From: Metallyticus violacea
Lineage: Eukaryota > Arthropoda > Insecta > Mantodea > Metallyticidae
NCBI GenBank assembly: GCA_030762175.1
Contig: CM060834.1
Span: 67,127,501 to 67,191,500, forward strand
Reading direction: 5' to 3'
Length of the DNA: 64,000 bases
In this document: positions 23,001 through 34,410 of the stretch, one piece after another
How positions within the stretch are numbered: position 1 is the stretch's first letter
How the letters are laid out: each line of letters starts with the position of its first letter
Translations under genes and position numbers: made by a program
The notes under the pieces: generated by a model
What the model was told of the DNA's origin: nothing
The model's input: only the letters and a program-made list of their open reading frames with translations
Databases searched by the model: none

Positions 23001-23850
23001 TCTCTTTCATTATACTAGTTTGATAGCCTCAGTAAAGCATATTATGCGCAAAGAATCTCGAAAAGAAAAAAGTTTTTTTTTGAAGTTTGGAAACTTCGTT
23101 TGAATCACTTTTTTTCCGTTCTTATTTGAGATAACTGGTTCTCTTTCATTATACTGGTTTGATAGCCTCAGTAAAGCATATTATGCGCAAACAATCTCGA
23201 AAAGAAAAAAAATTTTTTTCGAAGTTTGGAAATTTCGTTAGAATCACTTTTTTTCCGTTCTTATTTGAGATAACTGGTTCTCTTTCATTATACTAGTTTG
23301 TTAGCCTCAGTAAAGCATATTATGCGCAAAGAATCTCGAAAAGAAAAAAAATTTTTTTCGAAGTTTGGAAACTTCCTTAGAATCACTTTTTTTCCGTTCT
23401 TATTTGAGATAACTGGTTCTCTTTCATTATACTAGTTTGATAGCCTCAGTAAAGCATATTATGCGCAAAGAATCTGGAAAAGAAAAAAAATTTTTTTCGA
23501 AGTTTGGAAACTTCGTTTGAATCACTTTTTTTCCGTTCTTATTTGAGATAACTGGTTCTCTTTCATTATATTAGTTTGAAAGCGTCAGTAAAGCATATTA
23601 TGCGCAAAGAATCTGGAAAAGAAAAAAAATTTTTTTCGAAGTTTGGAAACTTCGTTAGAATCACTTTTTTCCGTTCTTATTTGAGATAACTGGTTCTCTT
23701 TAATTATACTAGTTTGATAGCCTCAGTAAAGCAAATTATGCGCAAAGAATCTGGAAAAGAAAAAAAATTTTTTTCGAAGTTTGGAAACTTCGTTAGAATC
23801 ACTTTTTTCCGTTCTTATTTAAGATAACTGGTTCTCTTTCATTATACTAG
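16932..23850 (+). repeat. Second copy of the 3758-9771 region, then G to M
   Basis: The order B-C-C-X-S-T-U-V-W-N-H'-A-C-A-B-C-D-E-F-G-X-S-T-U-V-W-N-H'-A-B repeats 3758 onward at offset 13174, dropping to 13172 by 20467 after small deletions (one is a lost T in GGTTCTCTTCATT near 18704). It passes through the 4438 bp unit once, not twice. One monomer is missing at 21215-21353. It then runs E-F-G-H-I-J-K-L-M-E-F-G (22882) to M, ending at 23850. A single-copy change TTACTCGTTCTC lies near 21468. Confidence 0.82.
21215..21353 (+). repeat. Fused C/D monomer (one-monomer deletion)
   Basis: The corresponding regions at 8042 and 12480 have C (CAGCAAAGC, T6 tract) followed by D (CAGCAAAGAAT, T7 tract) and then E with GTTAGG. 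Here a single monomer has the C-type head CAGCAAAGC but a D-type T7 tract, and goes straight to E at 21354. The simplest reading is exchange between neighbouring C and D inside or just before the A/T tract, losing one repeat length. Confidence 0.7.
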
Positions 23851-25239
23851 TTTGATAGCCTCAGTAAAGCATATTATGCGCAAAGAATCTCGAAAAGAAA
23901 AAAGTTTTTTTTTGAAGTTTGGAAACTTCGTTTGAATCACTTTTTTTCCGTTCTTATTTGAGATAACTGGTTCTCTTTCATTATACTAGTTTGATAGCCT
24001 CAGTAAAGCATATTATGCGCAAAGAATCTCGAAAAGAAAAAAAATTTTTTTCGAAGTTTGGAAACTTCATTAGAATCACTTTTTTTCCGTTCTTATTTGA
24101 GATAACTGGTTCTCTTTCATTATACTAGTTTGTTAGCCTCAGTAAAGCATATTACGCGCAAAGAATCTCGAAAAGAAAAAAAATTTTTTTCGAAGTTTGG
24201 AAACTTCCTTAGAATCACTTTTTTTCCGTTCTTATTTGAGATAACTGGTTCTCTTTCATTATACTAGTTTGATAGCCTCAGTAAAGCATATTATGCGCAA
24301 AGAATCTGGAAAAGAAAAAAAATTTTTTTTCGAAATTTGGAAACTTCGTTTGAATCACTTTTTTTCCGTTCTTATTTGAGATTACTGGTTCTCTTTCATT
24401 ATAGTAGTTTGATAGCCTCAGAAAAGCATATTATGCGCAAAGAATCTCGAAAAGAAAAAAGTTTTTTTTCGAAGTTTGGAAACTTCTTTAGAATCACTTT
24501 TTTTCCGTTCTTATTTGAGATAACTGGTTCTCTTTCATTATACTAGTTTGATAGCCTCAGTAAAGCATATTATGCGCAAAGAATCTCGAAAAGAAAAAAA
24601 ATTTTTTTCGAAGTTTGGAAACTTCATTGGAATCACTTTTTTTCCGTTCTTATTTGAGATAACTGGTTCTCTTTCATTATACTAGTTTGATAGGCTCAGT
24701 AAAGCATATTATGCGCAAAGAATCTCGAAAAGAAAAAAATTTTTTTTCGAAGTTAGGAAACGTCGTTTGAATCACTTTTTTCCGTTCTTATTTGAGATTA
24801 CTGGTTCTCTTTCATTATAGTAGTTTGATAGCCTCAGAAAAGCATATAATGCACAAAGAATCTCGAAAAGAAAAAAAATTTTTTTCGAAGTTTGGACAAT
24901 TCGTTAGAATCACTTTTTTTCCGATCTTATTTGAAATAACTGATTCTCATTCATTATACTAGTTTGATAGCCTCAGCAAAGCATATTATGCGCAAAGAAT
25001 CTCGAAAAGAAAAAAAATTTTTTCGAAGTTTGGAAACTTCGTTAGAATCACTTTTTTTCCGTTCTTATTTGAGATAACTGGTTCTCTTTCATTATACTAG
25101 TTTGATAGCCTCAGCAAAGAATATTATGCGCAAAGAATCTCGAAAAGAAAAAAAATTTTTTTCGAAGTTTGGAAACTTCGTTAGAATCACTTATTTTCCG
25201 TTCTTATTTGAGATAACTGGTTCTCTTTCATTATACTAG

Positions 25240-25378
25240 TTTGATAGGCTCAGAAATGCATATTATGCACAAAGAATCACGAAAAGAAAAAAAAAATTTT
25301 TCGAAGTTTGGAAACTTCGTTAGAATCACTTTTTTTCCGTTCTTATTTGAGATAACTGGTTCTCTTTCATTATACTAG
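25240..25378 (+). repeat. Hybrid monomer E/F, first of four copies
   Basis: The head is E-type GGCTCAG and the rest is F-type (AAATGC, ATGCAC, GAATCACG), so one repeat was lost by exchange between adjacent E and F. Copies of the same hybrid sit at 30235-30373, 34956-35094 and 43142-43280. Each is preceded by D with CACTTATTTTCC and followed by G with GTTCGG. The shared flanks show one event that was later copied. Confidence 0.82.
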
Positions 25379-25656
25379 TTTGATAGCCTCAGAAAAGCAT
25401 ATTATGCGCAAAGAATCTCGAAAACAAAAAAGGTTTTTTTCGAAGTTCGGAAACTTCGTTAGATTCACTTTTTTTCCGTTCTTATTTGAGAAAACTGGTT
25501 CTCTTTCATTATACTAGTTTGATAGCCTCAGTAAAGCATATTATGCGCAAAGAATCTCGAAAAGAAAAACGTTTTTTTTCGAAGTTTGGAATCTTCGTTT
25601 GAATCACTTTTTTTCCGTTCTTATTTGAGATAACTGATTCTCTTTCATTATACTAG

Positions 25657-25794
25657 TTTGATAGCCTCAGTAAAGCATATTATGCGCAAACAATCTCGAA
25701 AAGAAAAAAAATTTTTTCGAAGTTTGGAAACTTCGTTAGAATCACTTTTTTTCCGTTCTTATTTGAGATAACTGGCTCTCTTTCATTATACTAG
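25657..25794 (+). repeat. Hybrid monomer I/C
   Basis: It opens with the I mark AAACAATCTCG and ends like the C copies at 8042 and 12480, with a T6 tract, AAACTTCGTTAG and the rare ACTGGCTCTC. It is followed by D, E, F and G in the order found at 8181 onward. The sister locations (30652, 35373, 43552) instead join I to X, so two different exchanges used the same I monomer. Confidence 0.78.
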
Positions 25795-28700
25795 TTTGAT
25801 AGCCTCAGCAAAGAATATTATGCGCAAAGAATCTCGAAAAGAAAAAAAATTTTTTTCGAAGTTTGGAAACTTCGTTAGAATCACTTTTTTTCCGTTCTTA
25901 TTTGAGATAACTGGTTCTCTTTCATTATACTAGTTTTATAGGCTCAGTAAAGCATATTATGCGCAAAGAATCTCAAAGAAAAAAAAAATATTTTTTCGAA
26001 GTTAGGAAACGTCGTTTGAATCACTTTTTTCCGTTCTTATTTGAGATTACTGGTTCTCTTTCATTATAGTAGTTTGATAGCCTCAGAAATGCATATTATG
26101 CACAAAGAATCACGAAAAGAAAAAAAAATTTTTCGAAGTTTGGAAACTTCGTTAGAATCACTTTTTTTCCGTTCTTATTTGAGATAACTGGTTCTCTTTC
26201 ATTATACTAGTTTGATAGCCTCAGAAAAGCATATTATGCGCAAAGAATCTCGAAAACAAAAAAGGTTTTTTTCGAAGTTGGGAAACTTCGTTAGATTCAC
26301 TTTTTTTCCGTTCTTATTTGAGAATACTGGTTCTCTTTCATTATACTAGTTTGATAGCCTCAGTAAAGCATATTATGCGCAAAGAATCTCGAAAAGAAAA
26401 AAGTTTTTTTTTGAAGTTTGGAAACTTCGTTTGAATCACTTTTTTTCCGTTCTTATTTGAGATAACTGGTTCTCTTTCATTATACTGGTTTGATAGCCTC
26501 AGTAACGCATATTATGCGCAAACAATCTCGAAAAGAAAAAAAATTTTTTTCGAAGTTTGGAAATTTCGTTAGAATCACTTTTTTTCCTTTCTTATTTGAG
26601 ATAACTGGTTCTCTTTCATTATACTAGTTTGTTAGCCTCAGTAAAGCATATTATGCGCAAAGAATCTCGAAAAGAAAAAAAATTTTTTTCGAAGTTTGGA
26701 AACTTCCTTAGAATCACTTTTTTTCCGTTCTTATTTGAGATAACTGGTTCTCTTTCATTATACTAGTTTGATAGCCTCAGTAAAGCATATTATGCGCAAA
26801 GAATCTGGAAAAGAAAAAAAATTTTTTTCGAAGTTTGGAAACTTCGTTTGAATCACTTTTTTTCCGTTCTTATTTGAGATAACTGGTTCTCTTTCATTAT
26901 ATTAGTTTGAAAGCGTCAGTAAAGCATATTATGCGCAAAGAATCTGGAAAAGAAAAAAAATTTTTTTCGAAGTTTGGAAACTTCGTTAGAATCACTTTTT
27001 TCCGTTCTTATTTGAGATAACTGGTTCTCTTTAATTATACTAGTTTGATAGCCTCAGTAAAGCAAATTATGCGCAAAGAATCTGGAAAAGAAAAAAAATT
27101 TTTTTCGAAGTTTGGAAACTTCGTTAGAATCACTTTTTTTCCGTTCTTATTTGAGATAACTGGTTCTCTTTCATTATACTAGTTTGATAGGCTCAGTAAA
27201 GCATATTATGCGCAAAGAATCTCAAAGAAAAAAAAAAAATTTTTTCGAAGTTTGGAAACGTCGTTTGAATCACTTTTTTCCGTTCTTATTTGAGATTACT
27301 GGTTCTCTTTCATTATAGTAGTTTGATAGCCTCAGAAATGCATATTATGCACAAAGAATCACGAAAAGAAAAAAAAAATTTTCGAAGTTTGGAAACTTCG
27401 TTAGAATCACTTTTTTTCCGTTCTTATTTGAGATAACTGGTTCTCTTTCATTATACTAGTTTGATAGCCTCAGAAAAGCATATTATGCGCAAAGAATCTC
27501 GAAAAAAAAAAGGTTTTTTTCGAAGTTGGGAAACTTCGTTAGATTCACTTTTTTTCCGTTCTTATTTGAGAATACTGGTTCTCTTTCATTATACTAGTTT
27601 GATAGCCTCAGTAAAGCATATTATGCGCAAAGAATCTCGAAAAGAAAAAAGTTTTTTTTTGAAGTTTGGAAACTTCGTTTGAATCACTTTTTTCCGTTCT
27701 TATTTGAGATAACTGGTTCTCTTTCATTATACTGGTTTGATAGCCTCAGTAAAGCATATTATGCGCAAACAATCTCGAAAAGAAAAAAAATTTTTTTCGA
27801 AGTTTGGAAATTTCGTTAGAATCACTTTTTTTCCGTTCTTATTTGAGATAACTGGTTCTCTTTCATTATACTAGTTTGTTAGCCTCAGTAAAGCATATTA
27901 TGCGCAAAGAATCTCGAAAAGAAAAAAAATTTTTTTCGAAGTTTGGAAACTTCCTTAGAATCACTTTTTTTCCGTTCTTATTTGAGATAACTGGTTCTCT
28001 TTCATTATACTAGTTTGATAGCCTCAGTAAAGCATATTATGCGCAAAGAATCTGGAAAAGAAAAAAAATTTTTTTCGAAGTTTGGAAACTTCGTTTGAAT
28101 CACTTTTTTTCCGTTCTTATTTGAGATAACTGGTTCTCTTTCATTATATTAGTTTGAAAGCGTCAGTAAAGCATATTATGCGCAAAGAATCTGGAAAAGA
28201 AAAAAAATTTTTTTCGAAGTTTGGAAACTTCGTTAGAATCACTTTTTTCCGTTCTTATTTGAGATAACTGGTTCTCTTTAATTATACTAGTTTGATAGCC
28301 TCAGTAAAGCAAATTATGCGCAAAGAATCTGGAAAAGAAAAAAAATTTTTTTCGAAGTTTGGAAACTTCGTTAGAATCACTTTTTTCCGTTCTTATTTAA
28401 GATAACTGGTTCTCTTTCATTATACTAGTTTGATAGCCTCAGTAAAGCATATTATGCGCAAAGAATCTGGAAAAGAAAAAAAATTATTTTCGAATTTTGG
28501 AAACTTCGTTAGAATCACTTTTTTTCCTTTCTTAATTGAGATAACTGGTTCTCTTTCATTATACTAGTTTGATAGCCTCAGTAAAGCATATTATGCGCAA
28601 AGAATCTCGAAAAGAAAAAAGTTTTTTTTTGAAGTTTGGAAACTTCGTTTGAATCACTTTTTTTCCGTTCTTATTTGAGATAACTGGTTCTCTTTCATTA

Positions 28701-29128
28701 TACTAGTTTGATAGCCTCAGTAAAGCATATTATGCGCAAAGAATCTCGAAAAGAAAAAAAATTTTTTTCGAAGTTTGGAAACTTCATTAGAATCACTTTT
28801 TTTCCGTTCTTATTTGAGATAACTGGTTCTCTTTCATTATACTAGTTTGATAGCCTCAGTAAAGCATATTATGCGCAAAGAATCTCGAAAAGAAAAAAGT
28901 TTTTTTTTGAAGTTTGGAAACTTCGTTTGAATCACTTTTTTTCCGTTCTTATTTGAGATAACTGGTTCTCTTTCATTATACTGGTTTGATAGCCTCAGTA
29001 AAGCATATTATGCGCAAACAATCTCGAAAAGAAAAAAAATTTTTTTCGAAGTTTGGAAATTTCGTTAGAATCACTTTTTTTCCGTTCTTATTAGAGATAA
29101 CTGGTTCTCTTTCATTATACTAGTTTGT
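25795..29128 (+). repeat. D-E-F-G, H to M, E-F-G, H to M, N-H-O-H-I
   Basis: This stretch follows 8181-9771 and 14210-15951 in class order. G at 26211, M with GCAAATTATGC, E, F, G at 27461, and H to M with TTTAAGATAACTGG are all recognisable. Offset 4579 bp links 22882 with 27461. Single-copy changes include AGTTTTATAGGC near 25933 and AGTAACGCAT near 26502. No gene or insert is present. Confidence 0.82.
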
Positions 29129-32100
29129 TAGCCTCAGTAAAGCATATTACGCGCAAAGAATCTCGAAAAGAAAAAAAATTTTTTTCGAAGTTTGGAAACT
29201 TCCTTAGAATCACTTTTTTTCCGTTCTTATTTGAGATAACTGGTTCTCTTTCATTATACTAGTTTGATAGCCTCAGTAAAGCATATTATGCGCAAAGAAT
29301 CTGGAAAAGAAAAAAAATTTTTTTTCGAAATTTGGAAACTTCGTTTGAATCACTTTTTTTCCGTTCTTATTTGAGATTACTGGTTCTCTTTCATTATAGT
29401 AGTTTGATAGCCTCAGAAAAGCATATTATGCGCAAAGAATCTCGAAAAGAAAAAAGTTTTTTTTCGAAGTTTGGAAACTTCTTTAGAATCACTTTTTTTC
29501 CGTTCTTATTTGAGATAACTGGTTCTCTTTCATTATACTAGTTTGATAGCCTCAGTAAAGCATATTATGCGCAAAGAATCTCGAAAAGAAAAAAAATTTT
29601 TTTCGAAGTTTGGAAACTTCATTGGAATCACTTTTTTTCCGTTCTTATTTGAGATAACTGGTTCTCTTTCATTATACTAGTTTGATAGGCTCAGTAAAGC
29701 ATATTATGCGCAAAGAATCTCGAAAAGAAAAAAATTTTTTTTCGAAGTTAGGAAACGTCGTTTGAATCACTTTTTTCCGTTCTTATTTGAGATTACTGGT
29801 TCTCTTTCATTATAGTAGTTTGATAGCCACAGAAAAGCATATAATGCACAAAGAATCTCGAAAAGAAAAAAAATTTTTTTCGAAGTTTGGACAATTCGTT
29901 AGAATCACTTTTTTTCCTATCTTATTTGAAATAACTGATTCTCATTCATTATACTAGTTTGATAGCCTCAGCAAAGCATATTATGCGCAAAGAATCTCGA
30001 AAAGAAAAAAAATTTTTTCGAAGTTTGGAAACTTCGTTAGAATCACTTTTTTTCCGTTCTTATTTGAGATAACTGGTTCTCTTTCATTATACTAGTTTGA
30101 TAGCCTCAGCAAAGAATATTATGCGCAAAGAATCTCGAAAAGAAAAAAAATTTTTTTCGAAGTTTGGAAACTTCGTTAGAATCACTTATTTTCCGTTCTT
30201 ATTTGAGATAACTGGTTCTCTTTCATTATACTAGTTTGATAGGCTCAGAAATGCATATTATGCACAAAGAATCACGAAAAGAAAAAAAAAATTTTTCGAA
30301 GTTTGGAAACTTCGTTAGAATCACTTTTTTTCCGTTCTTATTTGAGATAACTGGTTCTCTTTCATTATACTAGTTTGATAGCCTCAGAAAAGCATATTAT
30401 GCGCAAAGAATCTCGAAAACAAAAAAGGTTTTTTTCGAAGTTCGGAAACTTCGTTAGATTCACTTTTTTTCCGTTCTTATTTGAGAAAACTGGTTCTCTT
30501 TCATTATACTAGTTTGATAGCCTCAGTAAAGCATATTATGCGCAAAGAATCTCGAAAAGAAAAACGTTTTTTTTCGAAGTTTGGAATCTTCGTTTGAATC
30601 ACTTTTTTTCCGTTCTTATTTGAGATAACTGATTCTCTTTCATTATACTAGTTTGATAGCCTCAGTAAAGCATATTATGCGCAAACAATCTCGAAAAGAA
30701 AAAAATTTTTTTTCGAAGTTTGGAAACTTTGTTTGAATGACTTTTTTTCCGTTCTTATTTGAGATAACTGGTTCTCTTTCATTATACTAGTTTGATAGCC
30801 TCAGTAAAGCATATTATGCGCAAAGAATATGGAAAAGAAAAAAAATTTTTTTCGAAGTTTCGAAACTTCGTTAGAATCACTTTTTTCCGTTCTTATTTAA
30901 GATAACTGGTTCTCTTTCATTATACTAGTTTGATAGCCTCAGTAAAGCATATTATGCGCAAAGAATCTGGAAAAGAAAAAAAATTATTTTCGAATTTTGG
31001 AAACTTCGTTAGAATCACTTTTTTTCCTTTCTTAATTGAGATAACTGGTTCTCTTTCATTATACTAGTTTGATAGCCTCAGTAAAGCATATTATGTGCAA
31101 AGAATCTCGAAAAGAAAAAAGTTTTTTTTTGAAGTTTGGAAACTTCGTTTGAATCACTTTTTTTCCGTTCTTATTTGAGATAACTGGTTCTCTTTCATTA
31201 TACTAGTTTGATAGGCTCAGTAAAGCATATTATGCGCAAAGAATCTCGAAAAGAAAAAAATTTTTTTTCGAAGTTTGGAAACGTCATTTTAATCACTTTT
31301 TTCCGTTCTTATTTGAGATTACTGGTTCTCTTTCATTATACTAGTTTGATAGCCTTAGCAAAGCATATTATGCGCAAAGAATCTCGAAAAGAAAAAAAAT
31401 TTTTTTCGAAGTTTGGAAACTTCGTTAGAATCACTTTTTTTCCGTTCTTATTTGAGATAACTGGTTCTCTTTCATTATACTAGTTTGATAGCCTCAGCAA
31501 AGAATATTATGCGCAAAGAACCTCGAAAAGAAAAAAAATTTTTTTCGAAGTTTGGAAACTTCGTTAGAATCACTTTTTTTCCGTTCTTATTTGAGATAGT
31601 TGGTTCTCTTTCATTATACTAGTTTGATAGGCTCAGTAAAGCATATTATGCGCAAAGAATCTCGAAAAGAAAAAAATTTTTTTTCGAAGTTTGGAAACTT
31701 TGTTTGAATGACTTTTTTTCCGTTCTTATTTGAGATAACTGGTTCTCTCTCATTATACTAGTTTGATAGGCTCAGTAAAGCATATTATGCGCAAAGAATC
31801 TCGAAAAGAAAAAAATTTTTTTTCGAAGTTTGGAAACTTTGTTTGAATGACTTTTTTTCCGTTCTTATTTGAGATAACTGGTTCTCTTTCATTATACTAG
31901 TTTGATAGCCTCAGTAAAGCATATTATGCGCAAAGAATATGGAAAAGAAAAAAAAATTTTTTCGAAGTTTGGAAACTTCGTTAGAATCACTTTTTTTCCG
32001 TTCTTATGTGAGATAACTGGTTCTCTTTCCATATACTAGTTTGATAACCTCAGAAAAGGATATTATGCGCAAAGAATATCGAAAAGAAAAAAGTTTTTTT

Positions 32101-33431
32101 TCGAAGTTTGGAAACTTCGTTTGAATCACTTTTTTTTCCGTTCTTATTTGAGATAACTGGTTCTCTTTCATTATATTAGTTTGATATCGTCTGTAAAGCA
32201 TAATATGCGCAAAGAATCTGGAAAAGAAAAAAAAATTTTTTCGAAGTTTGGAAACTTCGTTAGAATCACTATTTTCCATTCTTATTTGAGATAACTGGTT
32301 CTCTTTCATTATACTAGTTTGATAGCCTCAGTAAAGCATATTATGCGCAAAGAATCTCGAAAAGAAAAAAAATTTTTTTCGAAGTTTGGAAACGTCGTTT
32401 GAATCACTTTTTCCGTTCTTATTTGAGATTACTGGTTCTCTTTCATTATAGTAGTTTGATAGCCTCAGAAAAGCATATTATGCGCAAAGAATCTCGAAAA
32501 GAAAAAAGTTTTTTTTCGAAGTTTGGAAACTTCTTTAGAATCACTTTTTTTCCGTTCTTATTTGAGATAACTGGTTCTCTTTCATTATACTAGTTTGATA
32601 GCCTCAGTAAAGCATATTATGCGCAAAGAATCTCGAAAAGAAAAAAAATTTTTTTCGAAGTTTGGAAACTTCATTAGAATCACTTTTTTTCCGTTCTTAT
32701 TTGAGATAACTGGTTCTCTTTCATTATACTAGTTTGATAGCCTCAGTAAAGCATATTATGCGCAAAGAATCTCGAAAAGAAAAAAATTTTTTTTCGAAGT
32801 TTGGAAACGTCGTTTGAATCACTTTTTTCCGTTCTTATTTGAGATTACTGGTTCTCTTTCATTATAGTAGTTTGATAGCCTCAGAAAAGCATATTATGCA
32901 CAAAGAATCTCGAAAAGAAAAAAAATTTTTTTCGAAGTTTGGACACTTCGTTAGAATCACTTTTTTTCCGATCTTATTTGAAATAACTGATTCTCTTTCA
33001 TTATACTAGTTTGATAGCCTCAGCAAAGCATATTATGCGCAAAGAATCTCGAAAAGAAAAAAAATTTTTTCGAAGTTTGGAAACTTCGTTAGAATCACTT
33101 TTTTTCCGTTCTTATTTGAGATAACTGGTTCTCTTTCATTATACTAGTTTGATAGCCTCAGCAAAGAATATTATGCGCAAAGAATCTCGAAAAGAAAAAA
33201 AATTTTTTTCGAAGTTTGGAAACTTCGTTAGAATCACTTTTTTTCCGTTCTTATTTGAGATAACTGGTTCTCTTTCATTATACTAGTTTGATAGGCTCAG
33301 TAAAGCATATTATGCGCAAAGAATCTCGAAGAGAAAAAAAAATATTTTTTCGAAGTTTGGAAACGACGTTTGAATCACTTTTTTCCGTTCTTATTTGAGA
33401 TTACTGGTTCTCTTTCATTATAGTAGTTTGA
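29129..33431 (+). repeat. 4303 bp tandem unit, copy 1 (31 monomers)
   Basis: The order is J'-P-Q-R-A-B'-C-D-EF-G-H-IX-SM-N-H-A-C-D-X-X-S-T-U-V-Q-O-A-B-C-D-E. It contains private marks: GTTTCGAAACTTCG in SM (near 30858), ATGTGCAAAG (near 31094), AAACGTCATTTTAATC (near 31280), CCTTAGCAAAGC (near 31354), GAACCTCG and GAGATAGTTGG (near 31518 and 31595), TATCGTCTGTAAAGC (near 32185), and GAAACGACG in E (33360). All are repeated in copy 2. Confidence 0.88.
30652..30928 (+). repeat. Adjacent hybrid monomers I/X and S/M
   Basis: The first monomer (30652-30790) joins an I head (AAACAATCTCG) to an X tail (AAACTTTGTTTGAATGAC). The second (30791-30928) joins an S head (AAAGAATATGG) to an M tail (CACTTTTTTCC, TTTAAGATAACTGG), and N follows as it does after M. 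Together they splice a fragment of module 2 between I and module 4. Copies lie near 35373 and 43552. In the 43,7 kb copy the SM dyad reads GTTTGGAAAC rather than GTTTCGAAAC. Confidence 0.78.
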
Positions 33432-33565
33432 TAGCCTCAGTAAAGCATATTACGCGCAAAGAATCTCGAAAAGAAAAAAAATTTTTTTCGAAGTTTGGAA
33501 ACTTCCTTAGAATCACTTTTTTTCCGTTCTTATTTGAGATAACTGGTTCTCTTTCATTATACTAG
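33427..33565 (+). repeat. Hybrid junction E to J' with a 9 bp breakpoint window
   Basis: Upstream E ends TATAGTAG and the next head is TTTGATAG, as before F. From CAGTAAAGCATATTACGCGC onward the monomer is J'. The F head would have CAGAAAAGC and the J' head would have TTTGTTAG, so the switch lies in 33432-33440 (TAGCCTCAG), equivalent to 29129-29137. It marks the boundary between the two 4303 bp units. Confidence 0.87.
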
Positions 33566-33574
33566 TTTGATAGC

Positions 33575-33992
33575 CTCAGTAAAGCATATTATGCGCAAAG
33601 AATCTGGAAAAGAAAAAAAATTTTTTTTCGAAATTTGGAAACTTCGTTTGAATCACTTTTTTTCCGTTCTTATTTGAGATTACTGGTTCTCTTTCATTAT
33701 AGTAGTTTGATAGCCTCAGAAAAGCATATTATGCGCAAAGAATCTCGAAAAGAAAAAAGTTTTTTTTCGAAGTTTGGAAACTTCTTTAGAATCACTTTTT
33801 TTCCGTTCTTATTTGAGATAACTGGTTCTCTTTCATTATACTAGTTTGATAGCCTCAGTAAAGCATATTATGCGCAAAGAATCTCGAAAAGAAAAAAAAT
33901 TTTTTTCGAAGTTTGGAAACTTCATTGGAATCACTTTTTTTCCGTTCTTATTTGAGATAACTGGTTCTCTTTCATTATACTAGTTTGATAGG
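33575..33992 (+). repeat. 418 bp three-monomer tandem unit P-Q-R, copy 1
   Basis: It contains P (TCTGG, CGAAATTTGG), Q (CTTCTTTAG) and R (CTTCATTGG). It is repeated directly at 33993-34410. At 418 bp it is the shortest clear multi-monomer duplication in the window. Confidence 0.9.
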
Positions 33993-34410
33993 CTCAGTAA
34001 AGCATATTATGCGCAAAGAATCTGGAAAAGAAAAAAAATTTTTTTTCGAAATTTGGAAACTTCGTTTGAATCACTTTTTTTCCGTTCTTATTTGAGATTA
34101 CTGGTTCTCTTTCATTATAGTAGTTTGATAGCCTCAGAAAAGCATATTATGCGCAAAGAATCTCGAAAAGAAAAAAGTTTTTTTTCGAAGTTTGGAAACT
34201 TCTTTAGAATCACTTTTTTTCCGTTCTTATTTGAGATAACTGGTTCTCTTTCATTATACTAGTTTGATAGCCTCAGTAAAGCATATTATGCGCAAAGAAT
34301 CTCGAAAAGAAAAAAAATTTTTTTCGAAGTTTGGAAACTTCATTGGAATCACTTTTTTTCCGTTCTTATTTGAGATAACTGGTTCTCTTTCATTATACTA
34401 GTTTGATAGG
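33993..34410 (+). repeat. 418 bp three-monomer tandem unit P-Q-R, copy 2
   Basis: It is a direct copy of 33575-33992. The entry monomer (33984-34123) is a hybrid: an A-type head GATAGGCTCAG, as normally follows R, joined to a P body with TCTGG and CGAAATTTGG. The breakpoint window is 33993-34023. The original P entered from J' has the head GATAGCCTCAG. Confidence 0.9.

Larger units (their letters stand above)
23851..25794 (+). repeat. Shortened module 4, then A-B'-C-D-EF-G-H-IC
   Basis: After M the order is H, O, J' (24129), P, Q, R, A, B' (GGACAATTCG), C, D (CACTTATTTTCC), the hybrid EF (25240), G with GTTCGG, H with AAAAACGTTTT and GGAATCTTCG, and a hybrid I/C (25657). N is missing before H, and H-I is missing between O and J', so two short deletions separate it from the copies at 15257 and 28434. 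From J' onward it matches 29124 onward at offset 4995 until the I-type hybrid. Confidence 0.8.

Noticed and set aside
32004..32309. Open frames up to 101 codons on the minus strand (also 36725-37030, 44912-45217, 46577-46882), and many plus-strand frames of 60-91 codons
   Set aside because: They run straight through monomer boundaries of the satellite and recur only because the repeat recurs. A 139 bp period shifts frame by one at each monomer, so none extends. The predicted peptides are low-complexity K/F-rich translations of the A/T tract, with no domain or upstream signal.
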